Origin: Salminus brasiliensis
Taxonomy: Eukaryota; Chordata; Actinopteri; Characiformes; Bryconidae
Direction: 5' to 3'
NCBI RefSeq assembly: GCF_030463535.1
Contig: NC_132901.1
Location: 2,976,085-3,040,084, forward strand
Length of the DNA: 64,000 bases
Every line of letters begins with the position of its first letter. The first letter of the stretch is position 1. A program made the position numbers and the translations under genes. Under the pieces are notes generated by a model. The model ran no database searches, was not told the origin of the DNA, and saw only the letters and a list, made by a program, of their open reading frames with translations. Below, piece by piece: positions 13,137-25,352 of this stretch.

Positions 13137-16100
13137 TAGCCAAGCATAACTTAACTTCACACAAGAAGATACAGAGCTTCAAACAGTCTGTGTGTGTGGA
13201 TCTGAGTTTTTATCACAGACGGTAAGAAGTCAAAGATTTTCATCTTTCTACTACACAAGCCTGGTCTTTCTCTTTCTGTATCACAGATCTGATCAAATCT
13301 GCCCAGAGTTGCTGTTCAGCCTTAACCAATCAAAAACCATATCAATTAACCACTCTATTTGAATCACAGCCACTCAGTCATTCAGCCACCAAACAATCCC
13401 TGGTCTCCCTGAAATTGCTGGTCTGGGTTCCGGTTTTAGTGAACTCTCGTGCAGCCTGCTGCACGTGTAGAAGCTATCCACACCCGGTACTGCATGTGGG
13501 GCTGTGTGATTGGTTTATGTGGTCACATGACCGCTTCAACTTATTGCCTGCATGGCTAAAAACCTTCTCCTTCGTAAACAGCTCCTTGTTTGTAGGAGTT
13601 CCTGCACAGTGCACTGCGCATGACTCGGTCACTCCAGAAAGCACTTTTGGAGCAGTTGCCTTTTGAGTGTTTGAACCCAAGGTAAATAATGAAAATCAAT
13701 AAGTGAAAAACAAATACCGTAAGCTGCATTATCAACTGGTATTGTTAACAAAGCTAATCTGAGACAATGCTAACAATGCTAACCTGGGACATATTGGTTA
13801 GACTTGCTAAAAAAGGACTGTCAAACCAGTTGTGGTAAACTCCGATTTTTACTATATTGCCCAGCCCTAGAAACTACTACATATAAATCAGTGGTGGCCT
13901 GACGATAACACGTTTTGCACTGCTAGATCCCTTTGCTAGATATTACACACTTTCCGAACGGTCACATAATACCTAGTTGTTGTGACAGCCATGTGACCAG
14001 GCGATGCAAACTTGTTCTCTGCTAATTTTGCAAGATTTTTATTTCTGAGAACACATTTGACCGATTAACCATTAAGTCTCTGTTGAGCGATGAAACCCAT
14101 CAGACTAGTCCGAATCCTGGTTTGCAAGACCATGTGACAGCTTATTACATAGTTTCTTAGAACACCTCATGTTAAAAAATCACTTTTTGTGTGAGTGCAA
14201 ATTGCTTGCCCTTTAGCGGCAGGACTCTATTTGTGAGGTATGGACTGGATCATCTACATTGCGAATGCCACGGCAGTCGGTTCCAGTCTGACTGCGTGTA
14301 TGTAACAGCGTGTATGCTGTAGTCTCTGGAGACCAATTAGTCATGATCCGTCATGGAGGAAACATGAGCAGTAATGGCTCCACATCTGGCCAGTGGCACT
14401 GGCAGCTCGACTGGGGGAGTAGATCAGGAGGAAACTGGGAGAGTCTTGACAGTCAGTAGAAGTTATGGGCCAATAAGGGCTGATTCAGGACTAAGGATAT
14501 GACCAGAGTAGTTCTTGTTCTTCTGCAGCCTTTTTTCTTGACCTTTCTTTTTTTTAATTCTTTAGAATGGAAGACTTTACTGGTTAAGACAGAGCCTGGT
14601 ATTAACTCTGACAGTAGTGTAAAGTACTGTACAACTATGTGGACTAGCATAAATATGGGGACATTCAGGGGAAAATGGTTCTAATTCTAATTTCCAAATG
14701 GTCTAGGTGCTCAAATGTTGCAGGAGTGCAGTGTAGTGCCGTTTCAGATGATGTAATTGGCCAACATTTCGACATCCTGCTTCCAGGGGTGAAGTCACTT
14801 CAGATTCATAATTTATCCCTCCCTCCATAACATATTTATCATTCTCTCCAGAGAGAGAGAGAGAAAGAGGGAGAGAGAGAGAACATGAGGGAGGAAAAGA
14901 GCCTATTTTTAAATGACCTCAGATAAAAGCCTATTATTCTCTAACGAACTTGACTAAGAGATATGGAAATGGTATTTCCAGCAGATCCGAACAGTATCCA
15001 CCATCATTACAGTTCGTTTTCATTAGCATGTCTTGTTGTCCTCATGTATCCAACTTACAGAAGAACCCACCTTGTACTATGGTCTTACTATAGAGTAAAA
15101 GCCAAAACCAAAACAGAAGAGCTCTGGAACTCACAGTTTAAAGCCACAATCAGGAATCACACTACAACACAGTAGCAGGCCAGACTCTGATTCCTCTTAA
15201 ACACTGACAGAAGTACTTTTAGGCATTGAGGTGACTGAGTGCAGCACAACTGGAGGTGACTGCCTGAAAGAACAACAACATTTCAAAATGACTGTAATGA
15301 TGTAGGCAAGATAGGCCCAGTTATGGTTCTATGGCCCATTCCAGCTCAAAAAAAATGGGCCAATATTAACACAGAGAAAACTAACTGTCGGACTTTGGAG
15401 ACACTGAGGATGGAAAGCCAGTTTAGAGGAGAAAAATGAGATGGAAAATTGGCTGCTTTGTCGTTGAAACATTTAGGGATGGGCAGAACTACACATCATA
15501 CTGCAACCAGCCATCAGAGGCACTAGACCTGCTGTGGCTGCACTTGTGAGAGACATTGCGCTGTCTATGTTTTTTACAGTCACTGGTCAATACCATTCAA
15601 TAACATTATGATGCCATCACTGGCCATATCTATAATCTATTACTAATGGCCATGTTGTTTGGCAGCTATTGCCTACCGTTAGACTACATAGCTAATACTT
15701 TACTGTACACAAAAACTTGTTCATTTATTTACACTTGGTCTAAGTATAAATACTATGTAAACTAATAAAAGTCTAATAAAGTCTAAGTATACGATTAGAT
15801 TGGTTAAGATCAGAAAAGTTGAAAATAAGCAACTATAAATAATACACTGCAAAATGTCTCAAATATGCTTTCTTACCAAATTCTGTGGATGAGAATGGTA
15901 TGGTCAGAAGCAGCCAATCATTACGTCTGAAGTTCTGTCTACAAAGAAAAAGATAAAAGCAGGATGTTAGATGTTGCAACACTGCTTTAAAAATGAAAAA
16001 TCACAATAACTGGCACAACACAAAGCAAAACGGGGTAAGAGCTGTAACGCATTGCCTCTTGCTATAATTCATTTCATGTTCCGAGCTGTTCTTGTAGGCT

Positions 16101-18209
16101 AATTGATTAACCGCAATTCATTTGAATTCATTTATCATGAACTTTACAGCTATGAGTAAAAGAAGAATAGACAGAACTCTTCCCATTTTCACAGCAACCC
16201 CATTTGCCTCTTGCATATAAATGAACAATTTACATATAATTACACACAAAAGTCCTGAAGGCTGTTTGAGGTTGTTTGTGGGTTTTTTTTATGGCATTAA
16301 GATGCTACAAAATTCCCGTCCTTGAGAACGTGTCCTTTCTTTGTGTGTTTGTGTGTGTGTGTTTGCACCCATTCTCTTGCATCGCCACACTCCCCTAGCC
16401 TAGATCATTTGTTCAGCCCTCTACAAAGCTGTGTAGCTGCACGTGAGAAGAATGCCTATGCTTTATGTGAGAGGAGGGGTAAAAAAAAAACAAAAAAAAA
16501 CAAAAAACGAACAAACAAATGGAAAAACAAATGTACAAATACGGTGTGTGTCTGTGCGGTCATGTTTGTGCTTCAGCTTCGCTATCTTCCTCCCCCACCC
16601 TCCTCCTCTCGCTCACTCACTCACTCTTTTTCTCTCTCTGTATGTTCTATATTTAGTGCTAGGTCATAGTAGGGGGCTATTTAAAAATACAAGAACAGCC
16701 ACTGGAGGTCTGCACTCATATGTAGGAGAGCTGGAGAACACAGCATAACACATAAACCTCCCGAATACATACACAGGCATGTTTGTTTAGACACACCTTT
16801 GGACACCCCTGGTCAAAAGTATAGTTACGGGAGTAAAGGAAGAACTAACCTAAGATGATCTCACAACAGCTACACAATTATTACATACAATTTCTACAAA
16901 GTCGCTGCCTGATGCCTGAGGCCCTATTTTACAATAGTCTTCAGTTTTACATTTAGGATACATTTAGTACCCAAAAGCCCTATTCGAATGGGATTAGTTT
17001 TAGATGGAGAGGCAGAGTAATTTAATTTTACTACAGGACAATAAAAGAGGGGAGTGGCTACTTGATGTATGCACTGCTGTCACCTCCAAAAAGCATGATG
17101 ATAACAAATCTTACAACCCACTAATAGAAATATAAAATTTTTTATTTGAAAATGAGCAGCTGCATGTTCATAACATGTATATTGGCTATAGGCTATTCGA
17201 CACAATGACTTCACTAAAGCTGCCAGAACCGTTATGCCTTTGAGTTGACTGAGGTTTGCCACGGACTTGAATGACCCAAGGTCTCTGTGTGCCATGCTGG
17301 ACGAAACTAAATGTCTCCACTAGTGCCTCCATATTTGTGAAATGCCATGAAGAATTCTGAATATTTACCCACATGTCAACCATTCTGAATAATGTTGTTT
17401 TACATCCCAATGAATGAATTACATTAAATTACTGAATTAGTAAAGTTCCCTTCAAGTTCAATTCATCCAGACGTACTAATTAGAAAATTGGTAATAATTT
17501 GGCAATAATTGCTAATTCTCCCTTCTAAACTATTCACTTCAAACTGTGTGACCTTAAACCCCCTGTTACGACGAAAAAAGAGATCCATGGGGCAAAGCCA
17601 GTGTAAAACCTAAAAGATCTTGGTCACCACCTAGCCAATGGTTCTTTGAGCTATGCCATAAAAGAACCATTTTGGCTCCATAAAGAGCGAGATGTGAACA
17701 TGAAAGCTCTTACTTCTTTACAGCTTTAAAAGGTTTTCATGTATACATTTACAAAAATCGAAAAGTTCTTTATAGACCCAAAAAGATTACTTACTTACCA
17801 CTTAATAAATCCTTTGTAGCACCTTCATTAGGGTCATGCTAAACACTACACAGTATACCATGTATAACAAATGGATAGGAACACTTAGACGTCCTCCGTG
17901 ATTATCTTCCACACAGATTTGTGTGCATGGGAATGTGTACAGGTAGGGATCTTGGAGAAATGGATGAGTCTTGGAGAACTGGATGCATTTACTCTGCTAT
18001 AACATGAGACACAAATGCTCTGTTTCAACTGCGTCTTGGGTGCATTTACACTTGCATTTTTAATTGGCCTAATACAGATAAAATCCAGATATTCAAGACA
18101 CATTAAGTGGCCAGGTGTGAACGGGTCTTAGATTGTTATTGTTATTTAAGACCTGTTAAATTTCAAATATAATAACCACACAAATCACTTGCAGGTGCTA
18201 GTGTTTCTA

Positions 18210-18223
18210 CCACCAGGGGGCAG
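18210..18223 (+). promoter_or_regulatory. CTCF-like motif
   Basis: CCACCAGGGGGCAG fits the CTCF core (CCASYAGRKGGCR). Lies left of the CpG block. Confidence 0.4.
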
Positions 18224-19068
18224 CATGGAGGGACTACGTCTATGGGGCAGGATGGACACTAAACCATAAAGTGCTGTGCCTAGCCAAGAACGAGTAGGAG
18301 ATCTTTACTTAGGACAATAGGAACATGGCTATAACGACAAAAGAAGCAGACAGAAAGGCCACTTATGAAGACACAAGAGGTTTCTTCAAAGCCTACCAGG
18401 TTGAAAAGCTATTGGAAGTGATAGAGATCCTCTGCAGAGTAAGAACTGATTAAATGAAATAGATCTGCAGAAGTGTTCCTTTTGCCTAATATAACCAATT
18501 GAAACCAATGCCAAATCATTACAAGAGCAAGAAACTCTGACATCTGACAACATCTATCCAATTATTTTTCATGGGTTCTTGCTAAAATTAGCTGCAGAAA
18601 GCAAAAGCATCTTCTTCTCAGTCGAGAAGATCCTTCAAAGCTGATAGCTTTTTTCATTATTTTGCTACGCCTTCCAGTTCAGCTGTAGCAGATAATATCT
18701 TGAAAGTTTTTCCAATTTGTTATCTTTTTTGATCCCGCATTTCAAATTCCAACATGCCAAATGATCCGAGCAAAGGCAGAGTAGAGAAGCAGCTGGCTAT
18801 TAGCAAAACGCCAGGCTGAATCAGTGTAATAAAACGAAGGGATCCCTCACAAGATACAGCTAAAAATGCTATCTATCTGCCTGTCCATCCATAAAACGTC
18901 CATCTGTCATCTGTCCACCTTCTGTGCCATATCTGCCCAAACAGCTAGGCTACATCACCTGCTGCAAGACATTTACACCTGATTGTAGCACTCTAAACAA
19001 GTGCAAACAAAGCTAACCTAATAGAAAATATGTTTATGTAGTTTGTCCATCTAATGGTGAGTGCTAAG

Positions 19069-19330
19069 CTTCAAACAGTACTTAGCTTGGATTTACTGGA
19101 CCTATCTGTTAGAAGGTTGTGAGAAGGACTGAGAAGAAACTCATGAACCTCAATTAAAGGAAGAGCTGTGTACGTTGAGAGATGGGACGTCCATGGATCA
19201 CATTGATTAGCCTTAAGTGCCCATGATTTACCGGTTGTCCTTTCTTGAACCACTTTTGGATCGTTACTGACCACTGCACAAGACCTACCTGATGTTTTGA
19301 AGATGATCTGACCCGGGTACATAGCCATCG
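19069..19330 (-). repeat. dispersed repeat, family R
   Basis: Reverse complement carries CATCTTCAAAACATCAGGTA, GCAGTGGTCAGTAACGATCC and AAAGGACAACCGGTAAATCA, parallel to the copy at 29965. The type of transposon is not clear. Confidence 0.6.
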
Positions 19331-20199
19331 CAGTTTGGCCCTTGTCAAAAAGGCTTGGATCTTTAGGATCCTTGGATTTTTATGATCTAATATATCCAGT
19401 CCTTGACTGATGTCATCTGTCAGTGGTGCTAATGCTAATCACCACAGCCATGCGCCAAAATGCAGCACTGTGTCAAAATCTCATGATAAATGGACCAAAA
19501 GAATGGACCAATAGAGATATGGCCTTAATATACTTATCTATACTATATCTTGTGACCACGCCTTATCAACAACTACCTTCCGTCTCCTTAGAGGCTCTGT
19601 AAAATGTATGATCAGACGGATCTAGCATGGACGGATCTACCGGGGTCTTTGATAATTACCACCTACAGTAGTGTTACCATCCTTATATCTCCTATTAAGT
19701 GAGATCTCATTGTATGTCTGCCCCCTTCTCGCCACCACATTAATATTTTTCTAGATCTGCCCCGTATGCTTATGTCTTGTACCTCCACCTACAGATGCAA
19801 ACATCAGACATCAGTTATCTACCTCTTGACTGACTGATTGATTACATTTGGCACATTTGACTTTTGTAGGTGAACCATTTCCTTAATGTAGGCCAAAGTT
19901 TGTCTGTAAACTGGACTATGTCATACCTACTGTAGATCTTGGAGATGTTGTGTTTTTTACACCACTACAAAAAAATATCTGAAATAACTGAAATAGCTGC
20001 CTCTTGCCTGTTTTCCTCAGAATAATAAGCTACACAAATCCTCCCATCATCATTAAGCCCCTAAAGGTGGTTCAGGTGAGGACACGTCCCACCGCCTCCC
20101 CTCTGTCTGAACACACTCCCCAGCTGGTCACTCCGGCTAGGAGGTCAAACACCAGGCAGGTGTGGAGAGTGCTGCGGGAACCAGGACCAATTTACAGTA

Positions 20200-20960
20200 G
20201 TGGTTCGTGACAAACTCACTGAGTGGACCTCTCAAAGCCAGGGGAAAGCCTCCCTGGACAGCAGGGCAGTGGAAAGCGGTGCCAAACAGCGACAGCGCTA
20301 TCGCTTCGCCCAGGCCGCATGCCTCAACCCCGCCCTCGCCTCCTACTTGAGGCCGCCCTCCCTGCCTCCTTCACCGGCTTCATCGCTTCCTTATTTCGCC
20401 TTGAAGTCCCGACGTCCCGGTGCTTTCACGGTGACTTTTAGTGAGAAAAAAAACAACTAGCTATCTACAAGAAAAGAAGTTCTCCTCAGAGGAGACGAAG
20501 TGAGCCCGCTTACCTTGCTGTGGAGATGGTTTAACGGCGGTTGGGGACGTTATCGTTTAACTCGTGAAACAAACTCGCTTTTCGGGACTAGTTGAGCGGT
20601 GTGTGTCACTAGTTGGCTTTGGGTGTGTGTTTTTTTTGGGGGGGGTTGGAGAAAATGGCGAAGATGTTCGTGTTAACAGCCCGCTGTAGCCCAACTTCTT
20701 CTTCTTCAGCCTCCGGTCAGCTGTTAGAATTCCGTTAAAATAACGGCTCGAATTTTGAAATTTAAAACAACGCCGCGCGTGCTGGCGCCTTGCTGTGCTG
20801 CTCGCGCGAGCCTCGCTGGCTGCTGCTGCTGTGGCTGTTGCATTGAGGAAATGGAGCAAAAGCCTTGCTAATGCATGCCTGGATGAGCTGTTTCACTGCA
20901 ACTCTGGCTCTGTTTTGCCGTGCAAACGCTGTAACTGCATATATGCACTGCAGTACGATT
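20200..20960 (-). promoter_or_regulatory. CpG-rich block, probable promoter and first exon of a leftward gene (klhl5 by synteny)
   Basis: GC-rich sequence with many CpGs in an otherwise AT-rich neighbourhood. On the - strand CACAGCAAG|GTAAGCGG gives a strong donor at 20513-20512, so an exon would run from about 20900 to 20514. In human, KLHL5 lies head-to-head with TMEM156 on this side. No KLHL5 coding sequence is visible in 1-20500, so this would be a 5' UTR exon followed by a long first intron. ORFs in the block on both strands have no recognisable similarity. Confidence 0.45.
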
Positions 20961-21112
20961 AGACACAACTTTATGGGTCAATGCAATTGCAAAGCAAAGA
21001 CCCCATGTGCACAGCCAAGTTCTGCAGCATCATAGGGTGGGAGGCTGTGTGTGTGTGTGCGTTGCCCTTGTGGACAACATATGCTTAACAAATCTGCTCT
21101 CTGTAGCCTGTA

Positions 21113-21114
21113 CG

Positions 21115-21172
<58 letters not shown>
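21113..21172. repeat. (CT)n(AT)n microsatellite
   Basis: CT run turning directly into AT run, next to a MITE end fragment. Confidence 0.9.
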
Positions 21173-21491
21173 GAGAGCATGTGTCCCAATACTTTTGTCC
21201 ATATATCTGAGACACCATTCCATTCCATTCCAGAGAAAACATACCTTTTATTATTATTTTACTGATAAAATAATATATTTGGTGCCAGATTTATTGCATT
21301 CTGAGAGCTTTAATGTAATTCAGTCTCTCCTTTAAAGAACATTATGTACAAATTTTACCTTGGCCCCTCCAGGCCAGAACGCACTGCACTATGGGACTTT
21401 GCTTGTGAAAGATCCTGTACCATTGCTCTACCACCTCAGTCCACATGCTTCTTTCTGTTCCATTTGTCAACAAATGCAGGTGTACAACTGT

Positions 21492-21505
21492 CCACCAGGG
21501 GGCGC
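21492..21505 (+). promoter_or_regulatory. CTCF-like motif between klhl5 promoter and tmem156
   Basis: CCACCAGGGGGCGC is a perfect match to the CTCF core, in + orientation, about 0.5 kb from the CpG block. Confidence 0.5.
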
Positions 21506-21582
21506 AAAGCATGATTTGCGTTTACGGCAGTGGTGTAAAACTGAACTACACTCCCCACCGGTCGGGGGAGCCCGTAGACATA

Positions 21583-21806
21583 CACTAAATGTCCAAATGT
21601 TTCTGGACACCCTTTCAAATGAATGCAGGTTAGCTACTTTAAGTCACACCCATTGCTGACACAGATGTGCAAATGCACAGACACACACAGCCTGTCCAGT
21701 CCCTGTAGAGAAGTCCTGCCAAGAGTATAGAATAGTGTTCCATCCAATCCGACTGATGGCGGAAGAAATTATGAATAAGCAGGTGTCCCAATACTTTTGT
21801 CCATTA
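21583..21806 (-). mobile_element. MITE copy 3 (family M), internally deleted
   Basis: Both ends present (CACTAAATGTCCAAATGTTT and AATACTTTTGTCCATT), but only about 220 bp long, so most of the middle is gone. A separate end fragment lies at 21172-21212. Both are between the CpG block and tmem156. Confidence 0.65.
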
Positions 21807-23039
21807 TTATTATTATACTGGTTTAGGTGACATTGGACTGCTGCACTACATACACAGCAAAAGGTGCGACTGCTATGTACAGTCTTATGCTCAGCTTAAA
21901 TTCTGTAGATGAGTGAAGGACGGGGACATGAGACTCCTACCATCCAGTCATTAATCAGCAGATGACAAAAACAAGTGATTGAGTAAGTTAGAATCATAAT
22001 CCCCTTGTGAGTCTGCCCTGCACACGTCAGCCCAAAGTTATTTTTTGCATCTGCGTGGATGACGAGGCCCTATATAGGTCACAAGTGCTGCAGATGGATT
22101 TGCCATTGCGTAAGACAAACGTCGTGGCCTTCTGTCTGAAGAGGGGCCCTCACAGCGAGACAATTATGTCATGAGGTTACCTTATGATGGATTTTCCTGC
22201 TTTCCTTTAAAACGCTTAGCTGTTTGCTTGTGCGTCACATTCCGAAAATGACTTTCCTGACGCAATATCCACTCTGACCCGACTGTTTGTTGGATTTATG
22301 ACAAAGGACATAATCATTATTAACCATTAGGAGTTGTTTTGATCAGCAAATAGGTCCATTTGTGTCCAACTTGATTAATACACCCCCAGCAAGCAGTTGC
22401 TGCGAACCGTATTATGCAAATCCTGCACACTGGTGTGCTTTCGGGACTACCGAACGCAGCAGTAGTGGGGCCTACAACTCTGCCACCACGCTTGAGTGCT
22501 CTCTAGGGTCCCAGACAGGAATGGCAAACACATGGCTGTTGAAGACCATGTGATGTTCTCTCGCTGCATCGAACTGAAAGCCACAGGCAGGGCCGCTCTG
22601 AACCTCCTGGACAATACTGATAAGAGCCCTTCATTCTCCAGGCACTCGCGCTCCCGCTGCGGGTTCCCGCAGGAACCATATCCTGGCCCACCGCGATAAC
22701 TGGCTGATGGTGCGGCCACGGACAGCCGCTTCCAGAAGCAGCAGGGGCATCCTTCAGCCTCCAGTTGACAGCACTTCACTGCTGCTGAGTGGATTGTTGG
22801 GATTGGGAATGTGGATCACAACAACAGAGGTTTGGGCTGAGGGAAGGATGCAGTGTAATATGCAGTGCATTGCCGTAGCACTGTAGAAATCATAGCAATC
22901 CACTGCTAACATACACAGACATATTCATGGTTGGTCCAATAGATAAAGGTGCAAAAGTGCATAAGTGGTATAAAATACTGTAAGACAATTCAGCAAATTC
23001 AGCAATGCCACAGCCACCCAAGCCTGATGAGCTGTCTAA

Positions 23040-23430
23040 TGATGTTGCAGTAGCAGCAGGCATTGCCACTATGACTCCAGGATGGCCAGTTTAAATCCCG
23101 GGGCATGCTGCTGATCGCCATCAGCTAGCATCAGAGCTAGGTACGCAGGTGGTGACTGGTTGCACTCTTGCAGGAAAGCGGCTCCACCACACCAGCTAAC
23201 AGATGCCTGTGCCGGCCAACATCGTTTTAGGAATGATGAGGGAATAAAAGCGGCATCTATCCACCCGAAGTCCCAACCCTCTAGCACCATCTCCATTGAT
23301 TGGGTAAGCCTGTCAGCAGTCTGGGTCTTCATGCCTGTCTGGAAAATGCATGCCTTTTTCGGTTAGGTATGTTTTCCCCCACATATTCTAAATGACCTTT
23401 GGCCTGCTAGGCCCCAGGGTGCTCACCCAA
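23040..23430 (+). mobile_element. SINE-like element with tRNA B-box
   Basis: GGCCAGTTTAAATCCCGGGGCATGC holds the B-box-like GTTTAAATCC. The body includes GCTAACAGATGCCTGTGCCGGCC, similar to the 27415 copy. Confidence 0.5.
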
Positions 23431-24482
23431 TTGAACCTCATGGTAGATCTGGCCATCACTGAATTAAAGGACCTACTAGCTGCAGCCAATCTTTGTTAGT
23501 TTCATTTGAACATTAAGGCAATAACATTGTCATTACACATAATGTAATATAACTTGATATATAATATAATTAATATTCACTGTGAAGCAGTATTTATTAT
23601 TTATGAGTCTCTAACAAAGCGCCTTCATAAGCACAGTCTTGCCTCCTGTACCGCTCACTGGGTCAGTGATATGGAATTACTCCAGCACTGCAGGAGATGG
23701 CGTAAAGAACTTAGCAGGAAATGCATACAATAGATTACTCAACGTCCGCCAGATACATTCCTCCTTTGGCAATAGTTTGACAGCGAGTTGTTTGTTGGTT
23801 GAATTGGAGAATGTGAGTACCACCTCTTAAGCGTCTCTGTGTGGCCCCTATGAGTTGGCAAGTCAGGTTTGTACAGGTGCCAAAACCAGTCGTGTACCTA
23901 CCAGCAAGTCAAGCATGGGATTAGAACTGGTGCCAGTAGCATGGACGCCTGTGTTGACAAGCTAACATGACATATTAGAGCTTGTCTATTGTTATATACG
24001 CAGTTATACCCCTGTAACTAATATAACTCTAACAATATACTTATCCAATTAGCCTCCATTACAGCATCAGATTTGTCAGAATATGGGATCAAAAAAATAA
24101 TCATAACAATAAATAATAAATAATCTAGTAATTTTGTACTGGAATCCTTACAATACTAGTTACACCACATATCAAACCATAAATGACGCTCATATAGGGC
24201 CAAACCTTTGTTCCAGGCCATCAATGATACATGTGATTAGGCTGCCTGAACCCTGGGTCACAACATATACGGTTGATCAGGTGAATCTGATGGCTACTAT
24301 TGGGATTACACATATTAACTCCTTAGTATGTAGACCCATAATTTACATCAGTTTCATAGGCCCCAAGATGGAACCCTGTGGGCCTCCGCAACAAGATATG
24401 CTAAACCAGCTAAACAGTTACCAAATCATCTGCAATCGTTTCTGCATTAGGATTGACTGAAAAAAAAATAAACCTAGGGTTC

Positions 24483-24507
24483 GGGGGGGGGGGGGGGGGG
24501 GGGGGGG
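24483..24507. repeat. poly-G tract
   Basis: About 25 consecutive G upstream of tmem156. Confidence 0.9.
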
Positions 24508-25264
24508 AGTAATGGCTGGAGCGTACATGCTAATGCAGCTAACACACCAATTAGTATGGCAGCCCTACTGTTAGCCTGTTAAGTAATGTTAGCTTTTGGA
24601 CCAGGAACTATTCCTTTAAGTATGCTTGTCTACAGGTGGAACTATGCATTAGCTGTTAGCATCACAGGTCAGGTTTTATAGGTTTCATAGCCATGTGCAC
24701 CAGAGGTGTAAAGGGCATGAGGTTCCCACAATGGTTTCTCTTGTCCAATGTACGTGTGTGTGTGTGCACATATCATCTCTACACTCGAGGAAAAAGACCA
24801 CAGCACCTGCCCAACGTGGTTTCTCTGAGTCCCCTTCATCACCAGATAATGCTACAAAAACGAGGCCACATGCTCAGGGCCTGCAACTGATACATGCATA
24901 TACAACACTACAGCACATATACATGCTGCATACTGTCTGTTCACAAACTGCTCTCTCACTCTCACTCTCACTCTCACTCTCTCTCTCTCTTGCCTCTTTC
25001 ACTCTCTTGCATAAATTAGTGCTGAAACAGGAAGAAAGACAGGAAATCAAGTGGCGTAGTGGTTCTACAACTTGTCTAATATCGCACACACGTCAGAGAG
25101 CAGACTAGGACGGTTGACTTTGGTGCTGTCTGTGAGAATCTACACTCAGCCTTTAGTATAGCCTCCTATCTTAGCCACCGGATGACTGGACTGGACAGCA
25201 CAGGGCGAAAAGGTGGGCTCACTCACGTGCGCATGTACAAGGGGGCTGTCAACACGTGGTTTCC

Positions 25265-25352
25265 ATGTCGAAAGCGACCGCTGCCAAACTCGCTGTCCTC
25301 ATCTTCCTCGCCTTCATCGTGTGCCTGCCAGAGTTCTTTCCATCCAACACAG
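25265..25352 (+). CDS. tmem156: tmem156 exon 1: start codon and signal peptide
   Basis: Residues 1-29. ATG at 25265, a Lys-containing n-region, then a hydrophobic core (LAVLIFLAFIVCL) and LPEFF before the donor G|GTGAGA at 25353. This is a typical cleavable signal peptide, so the mature N terminus should face the lumen or outside. Confidence 0.8.

Larger units (their letters stand above)
12733..19068. other. no gene seen
   Basis: No exon with good splice sites plus a recognisable protein was found on either strand. Contains poly-G (13118-13136), an A-rich tract (16481-16530) and short repeats. Confidence 0.5.
21807..25264. other. upstream of tmem156: no gene seen
   Basis: 22362-22780 is GC-richer with overlapping ORFs on both strands but nothing recognisable. 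A (CTCACT)n stretch lies at 24955-24990. The tmem156 5' UTR and promoter should be in the last few hundred bases; no TATA box was assigned. Confidence 0.45.

Noticed and set aside
20557-20859. 100-aa ORF in the CpG block, - strand
   Set aside because: Low-complexity GC-driven frame without family similarity; it crosses the region I read as a 5' UTR exon.
22362-22779. Overlapping ORFs on both strands in a GC-richer patch, considered as an exon
   Set aside because: No consistent donor/acceptor pair and no known protein motif.
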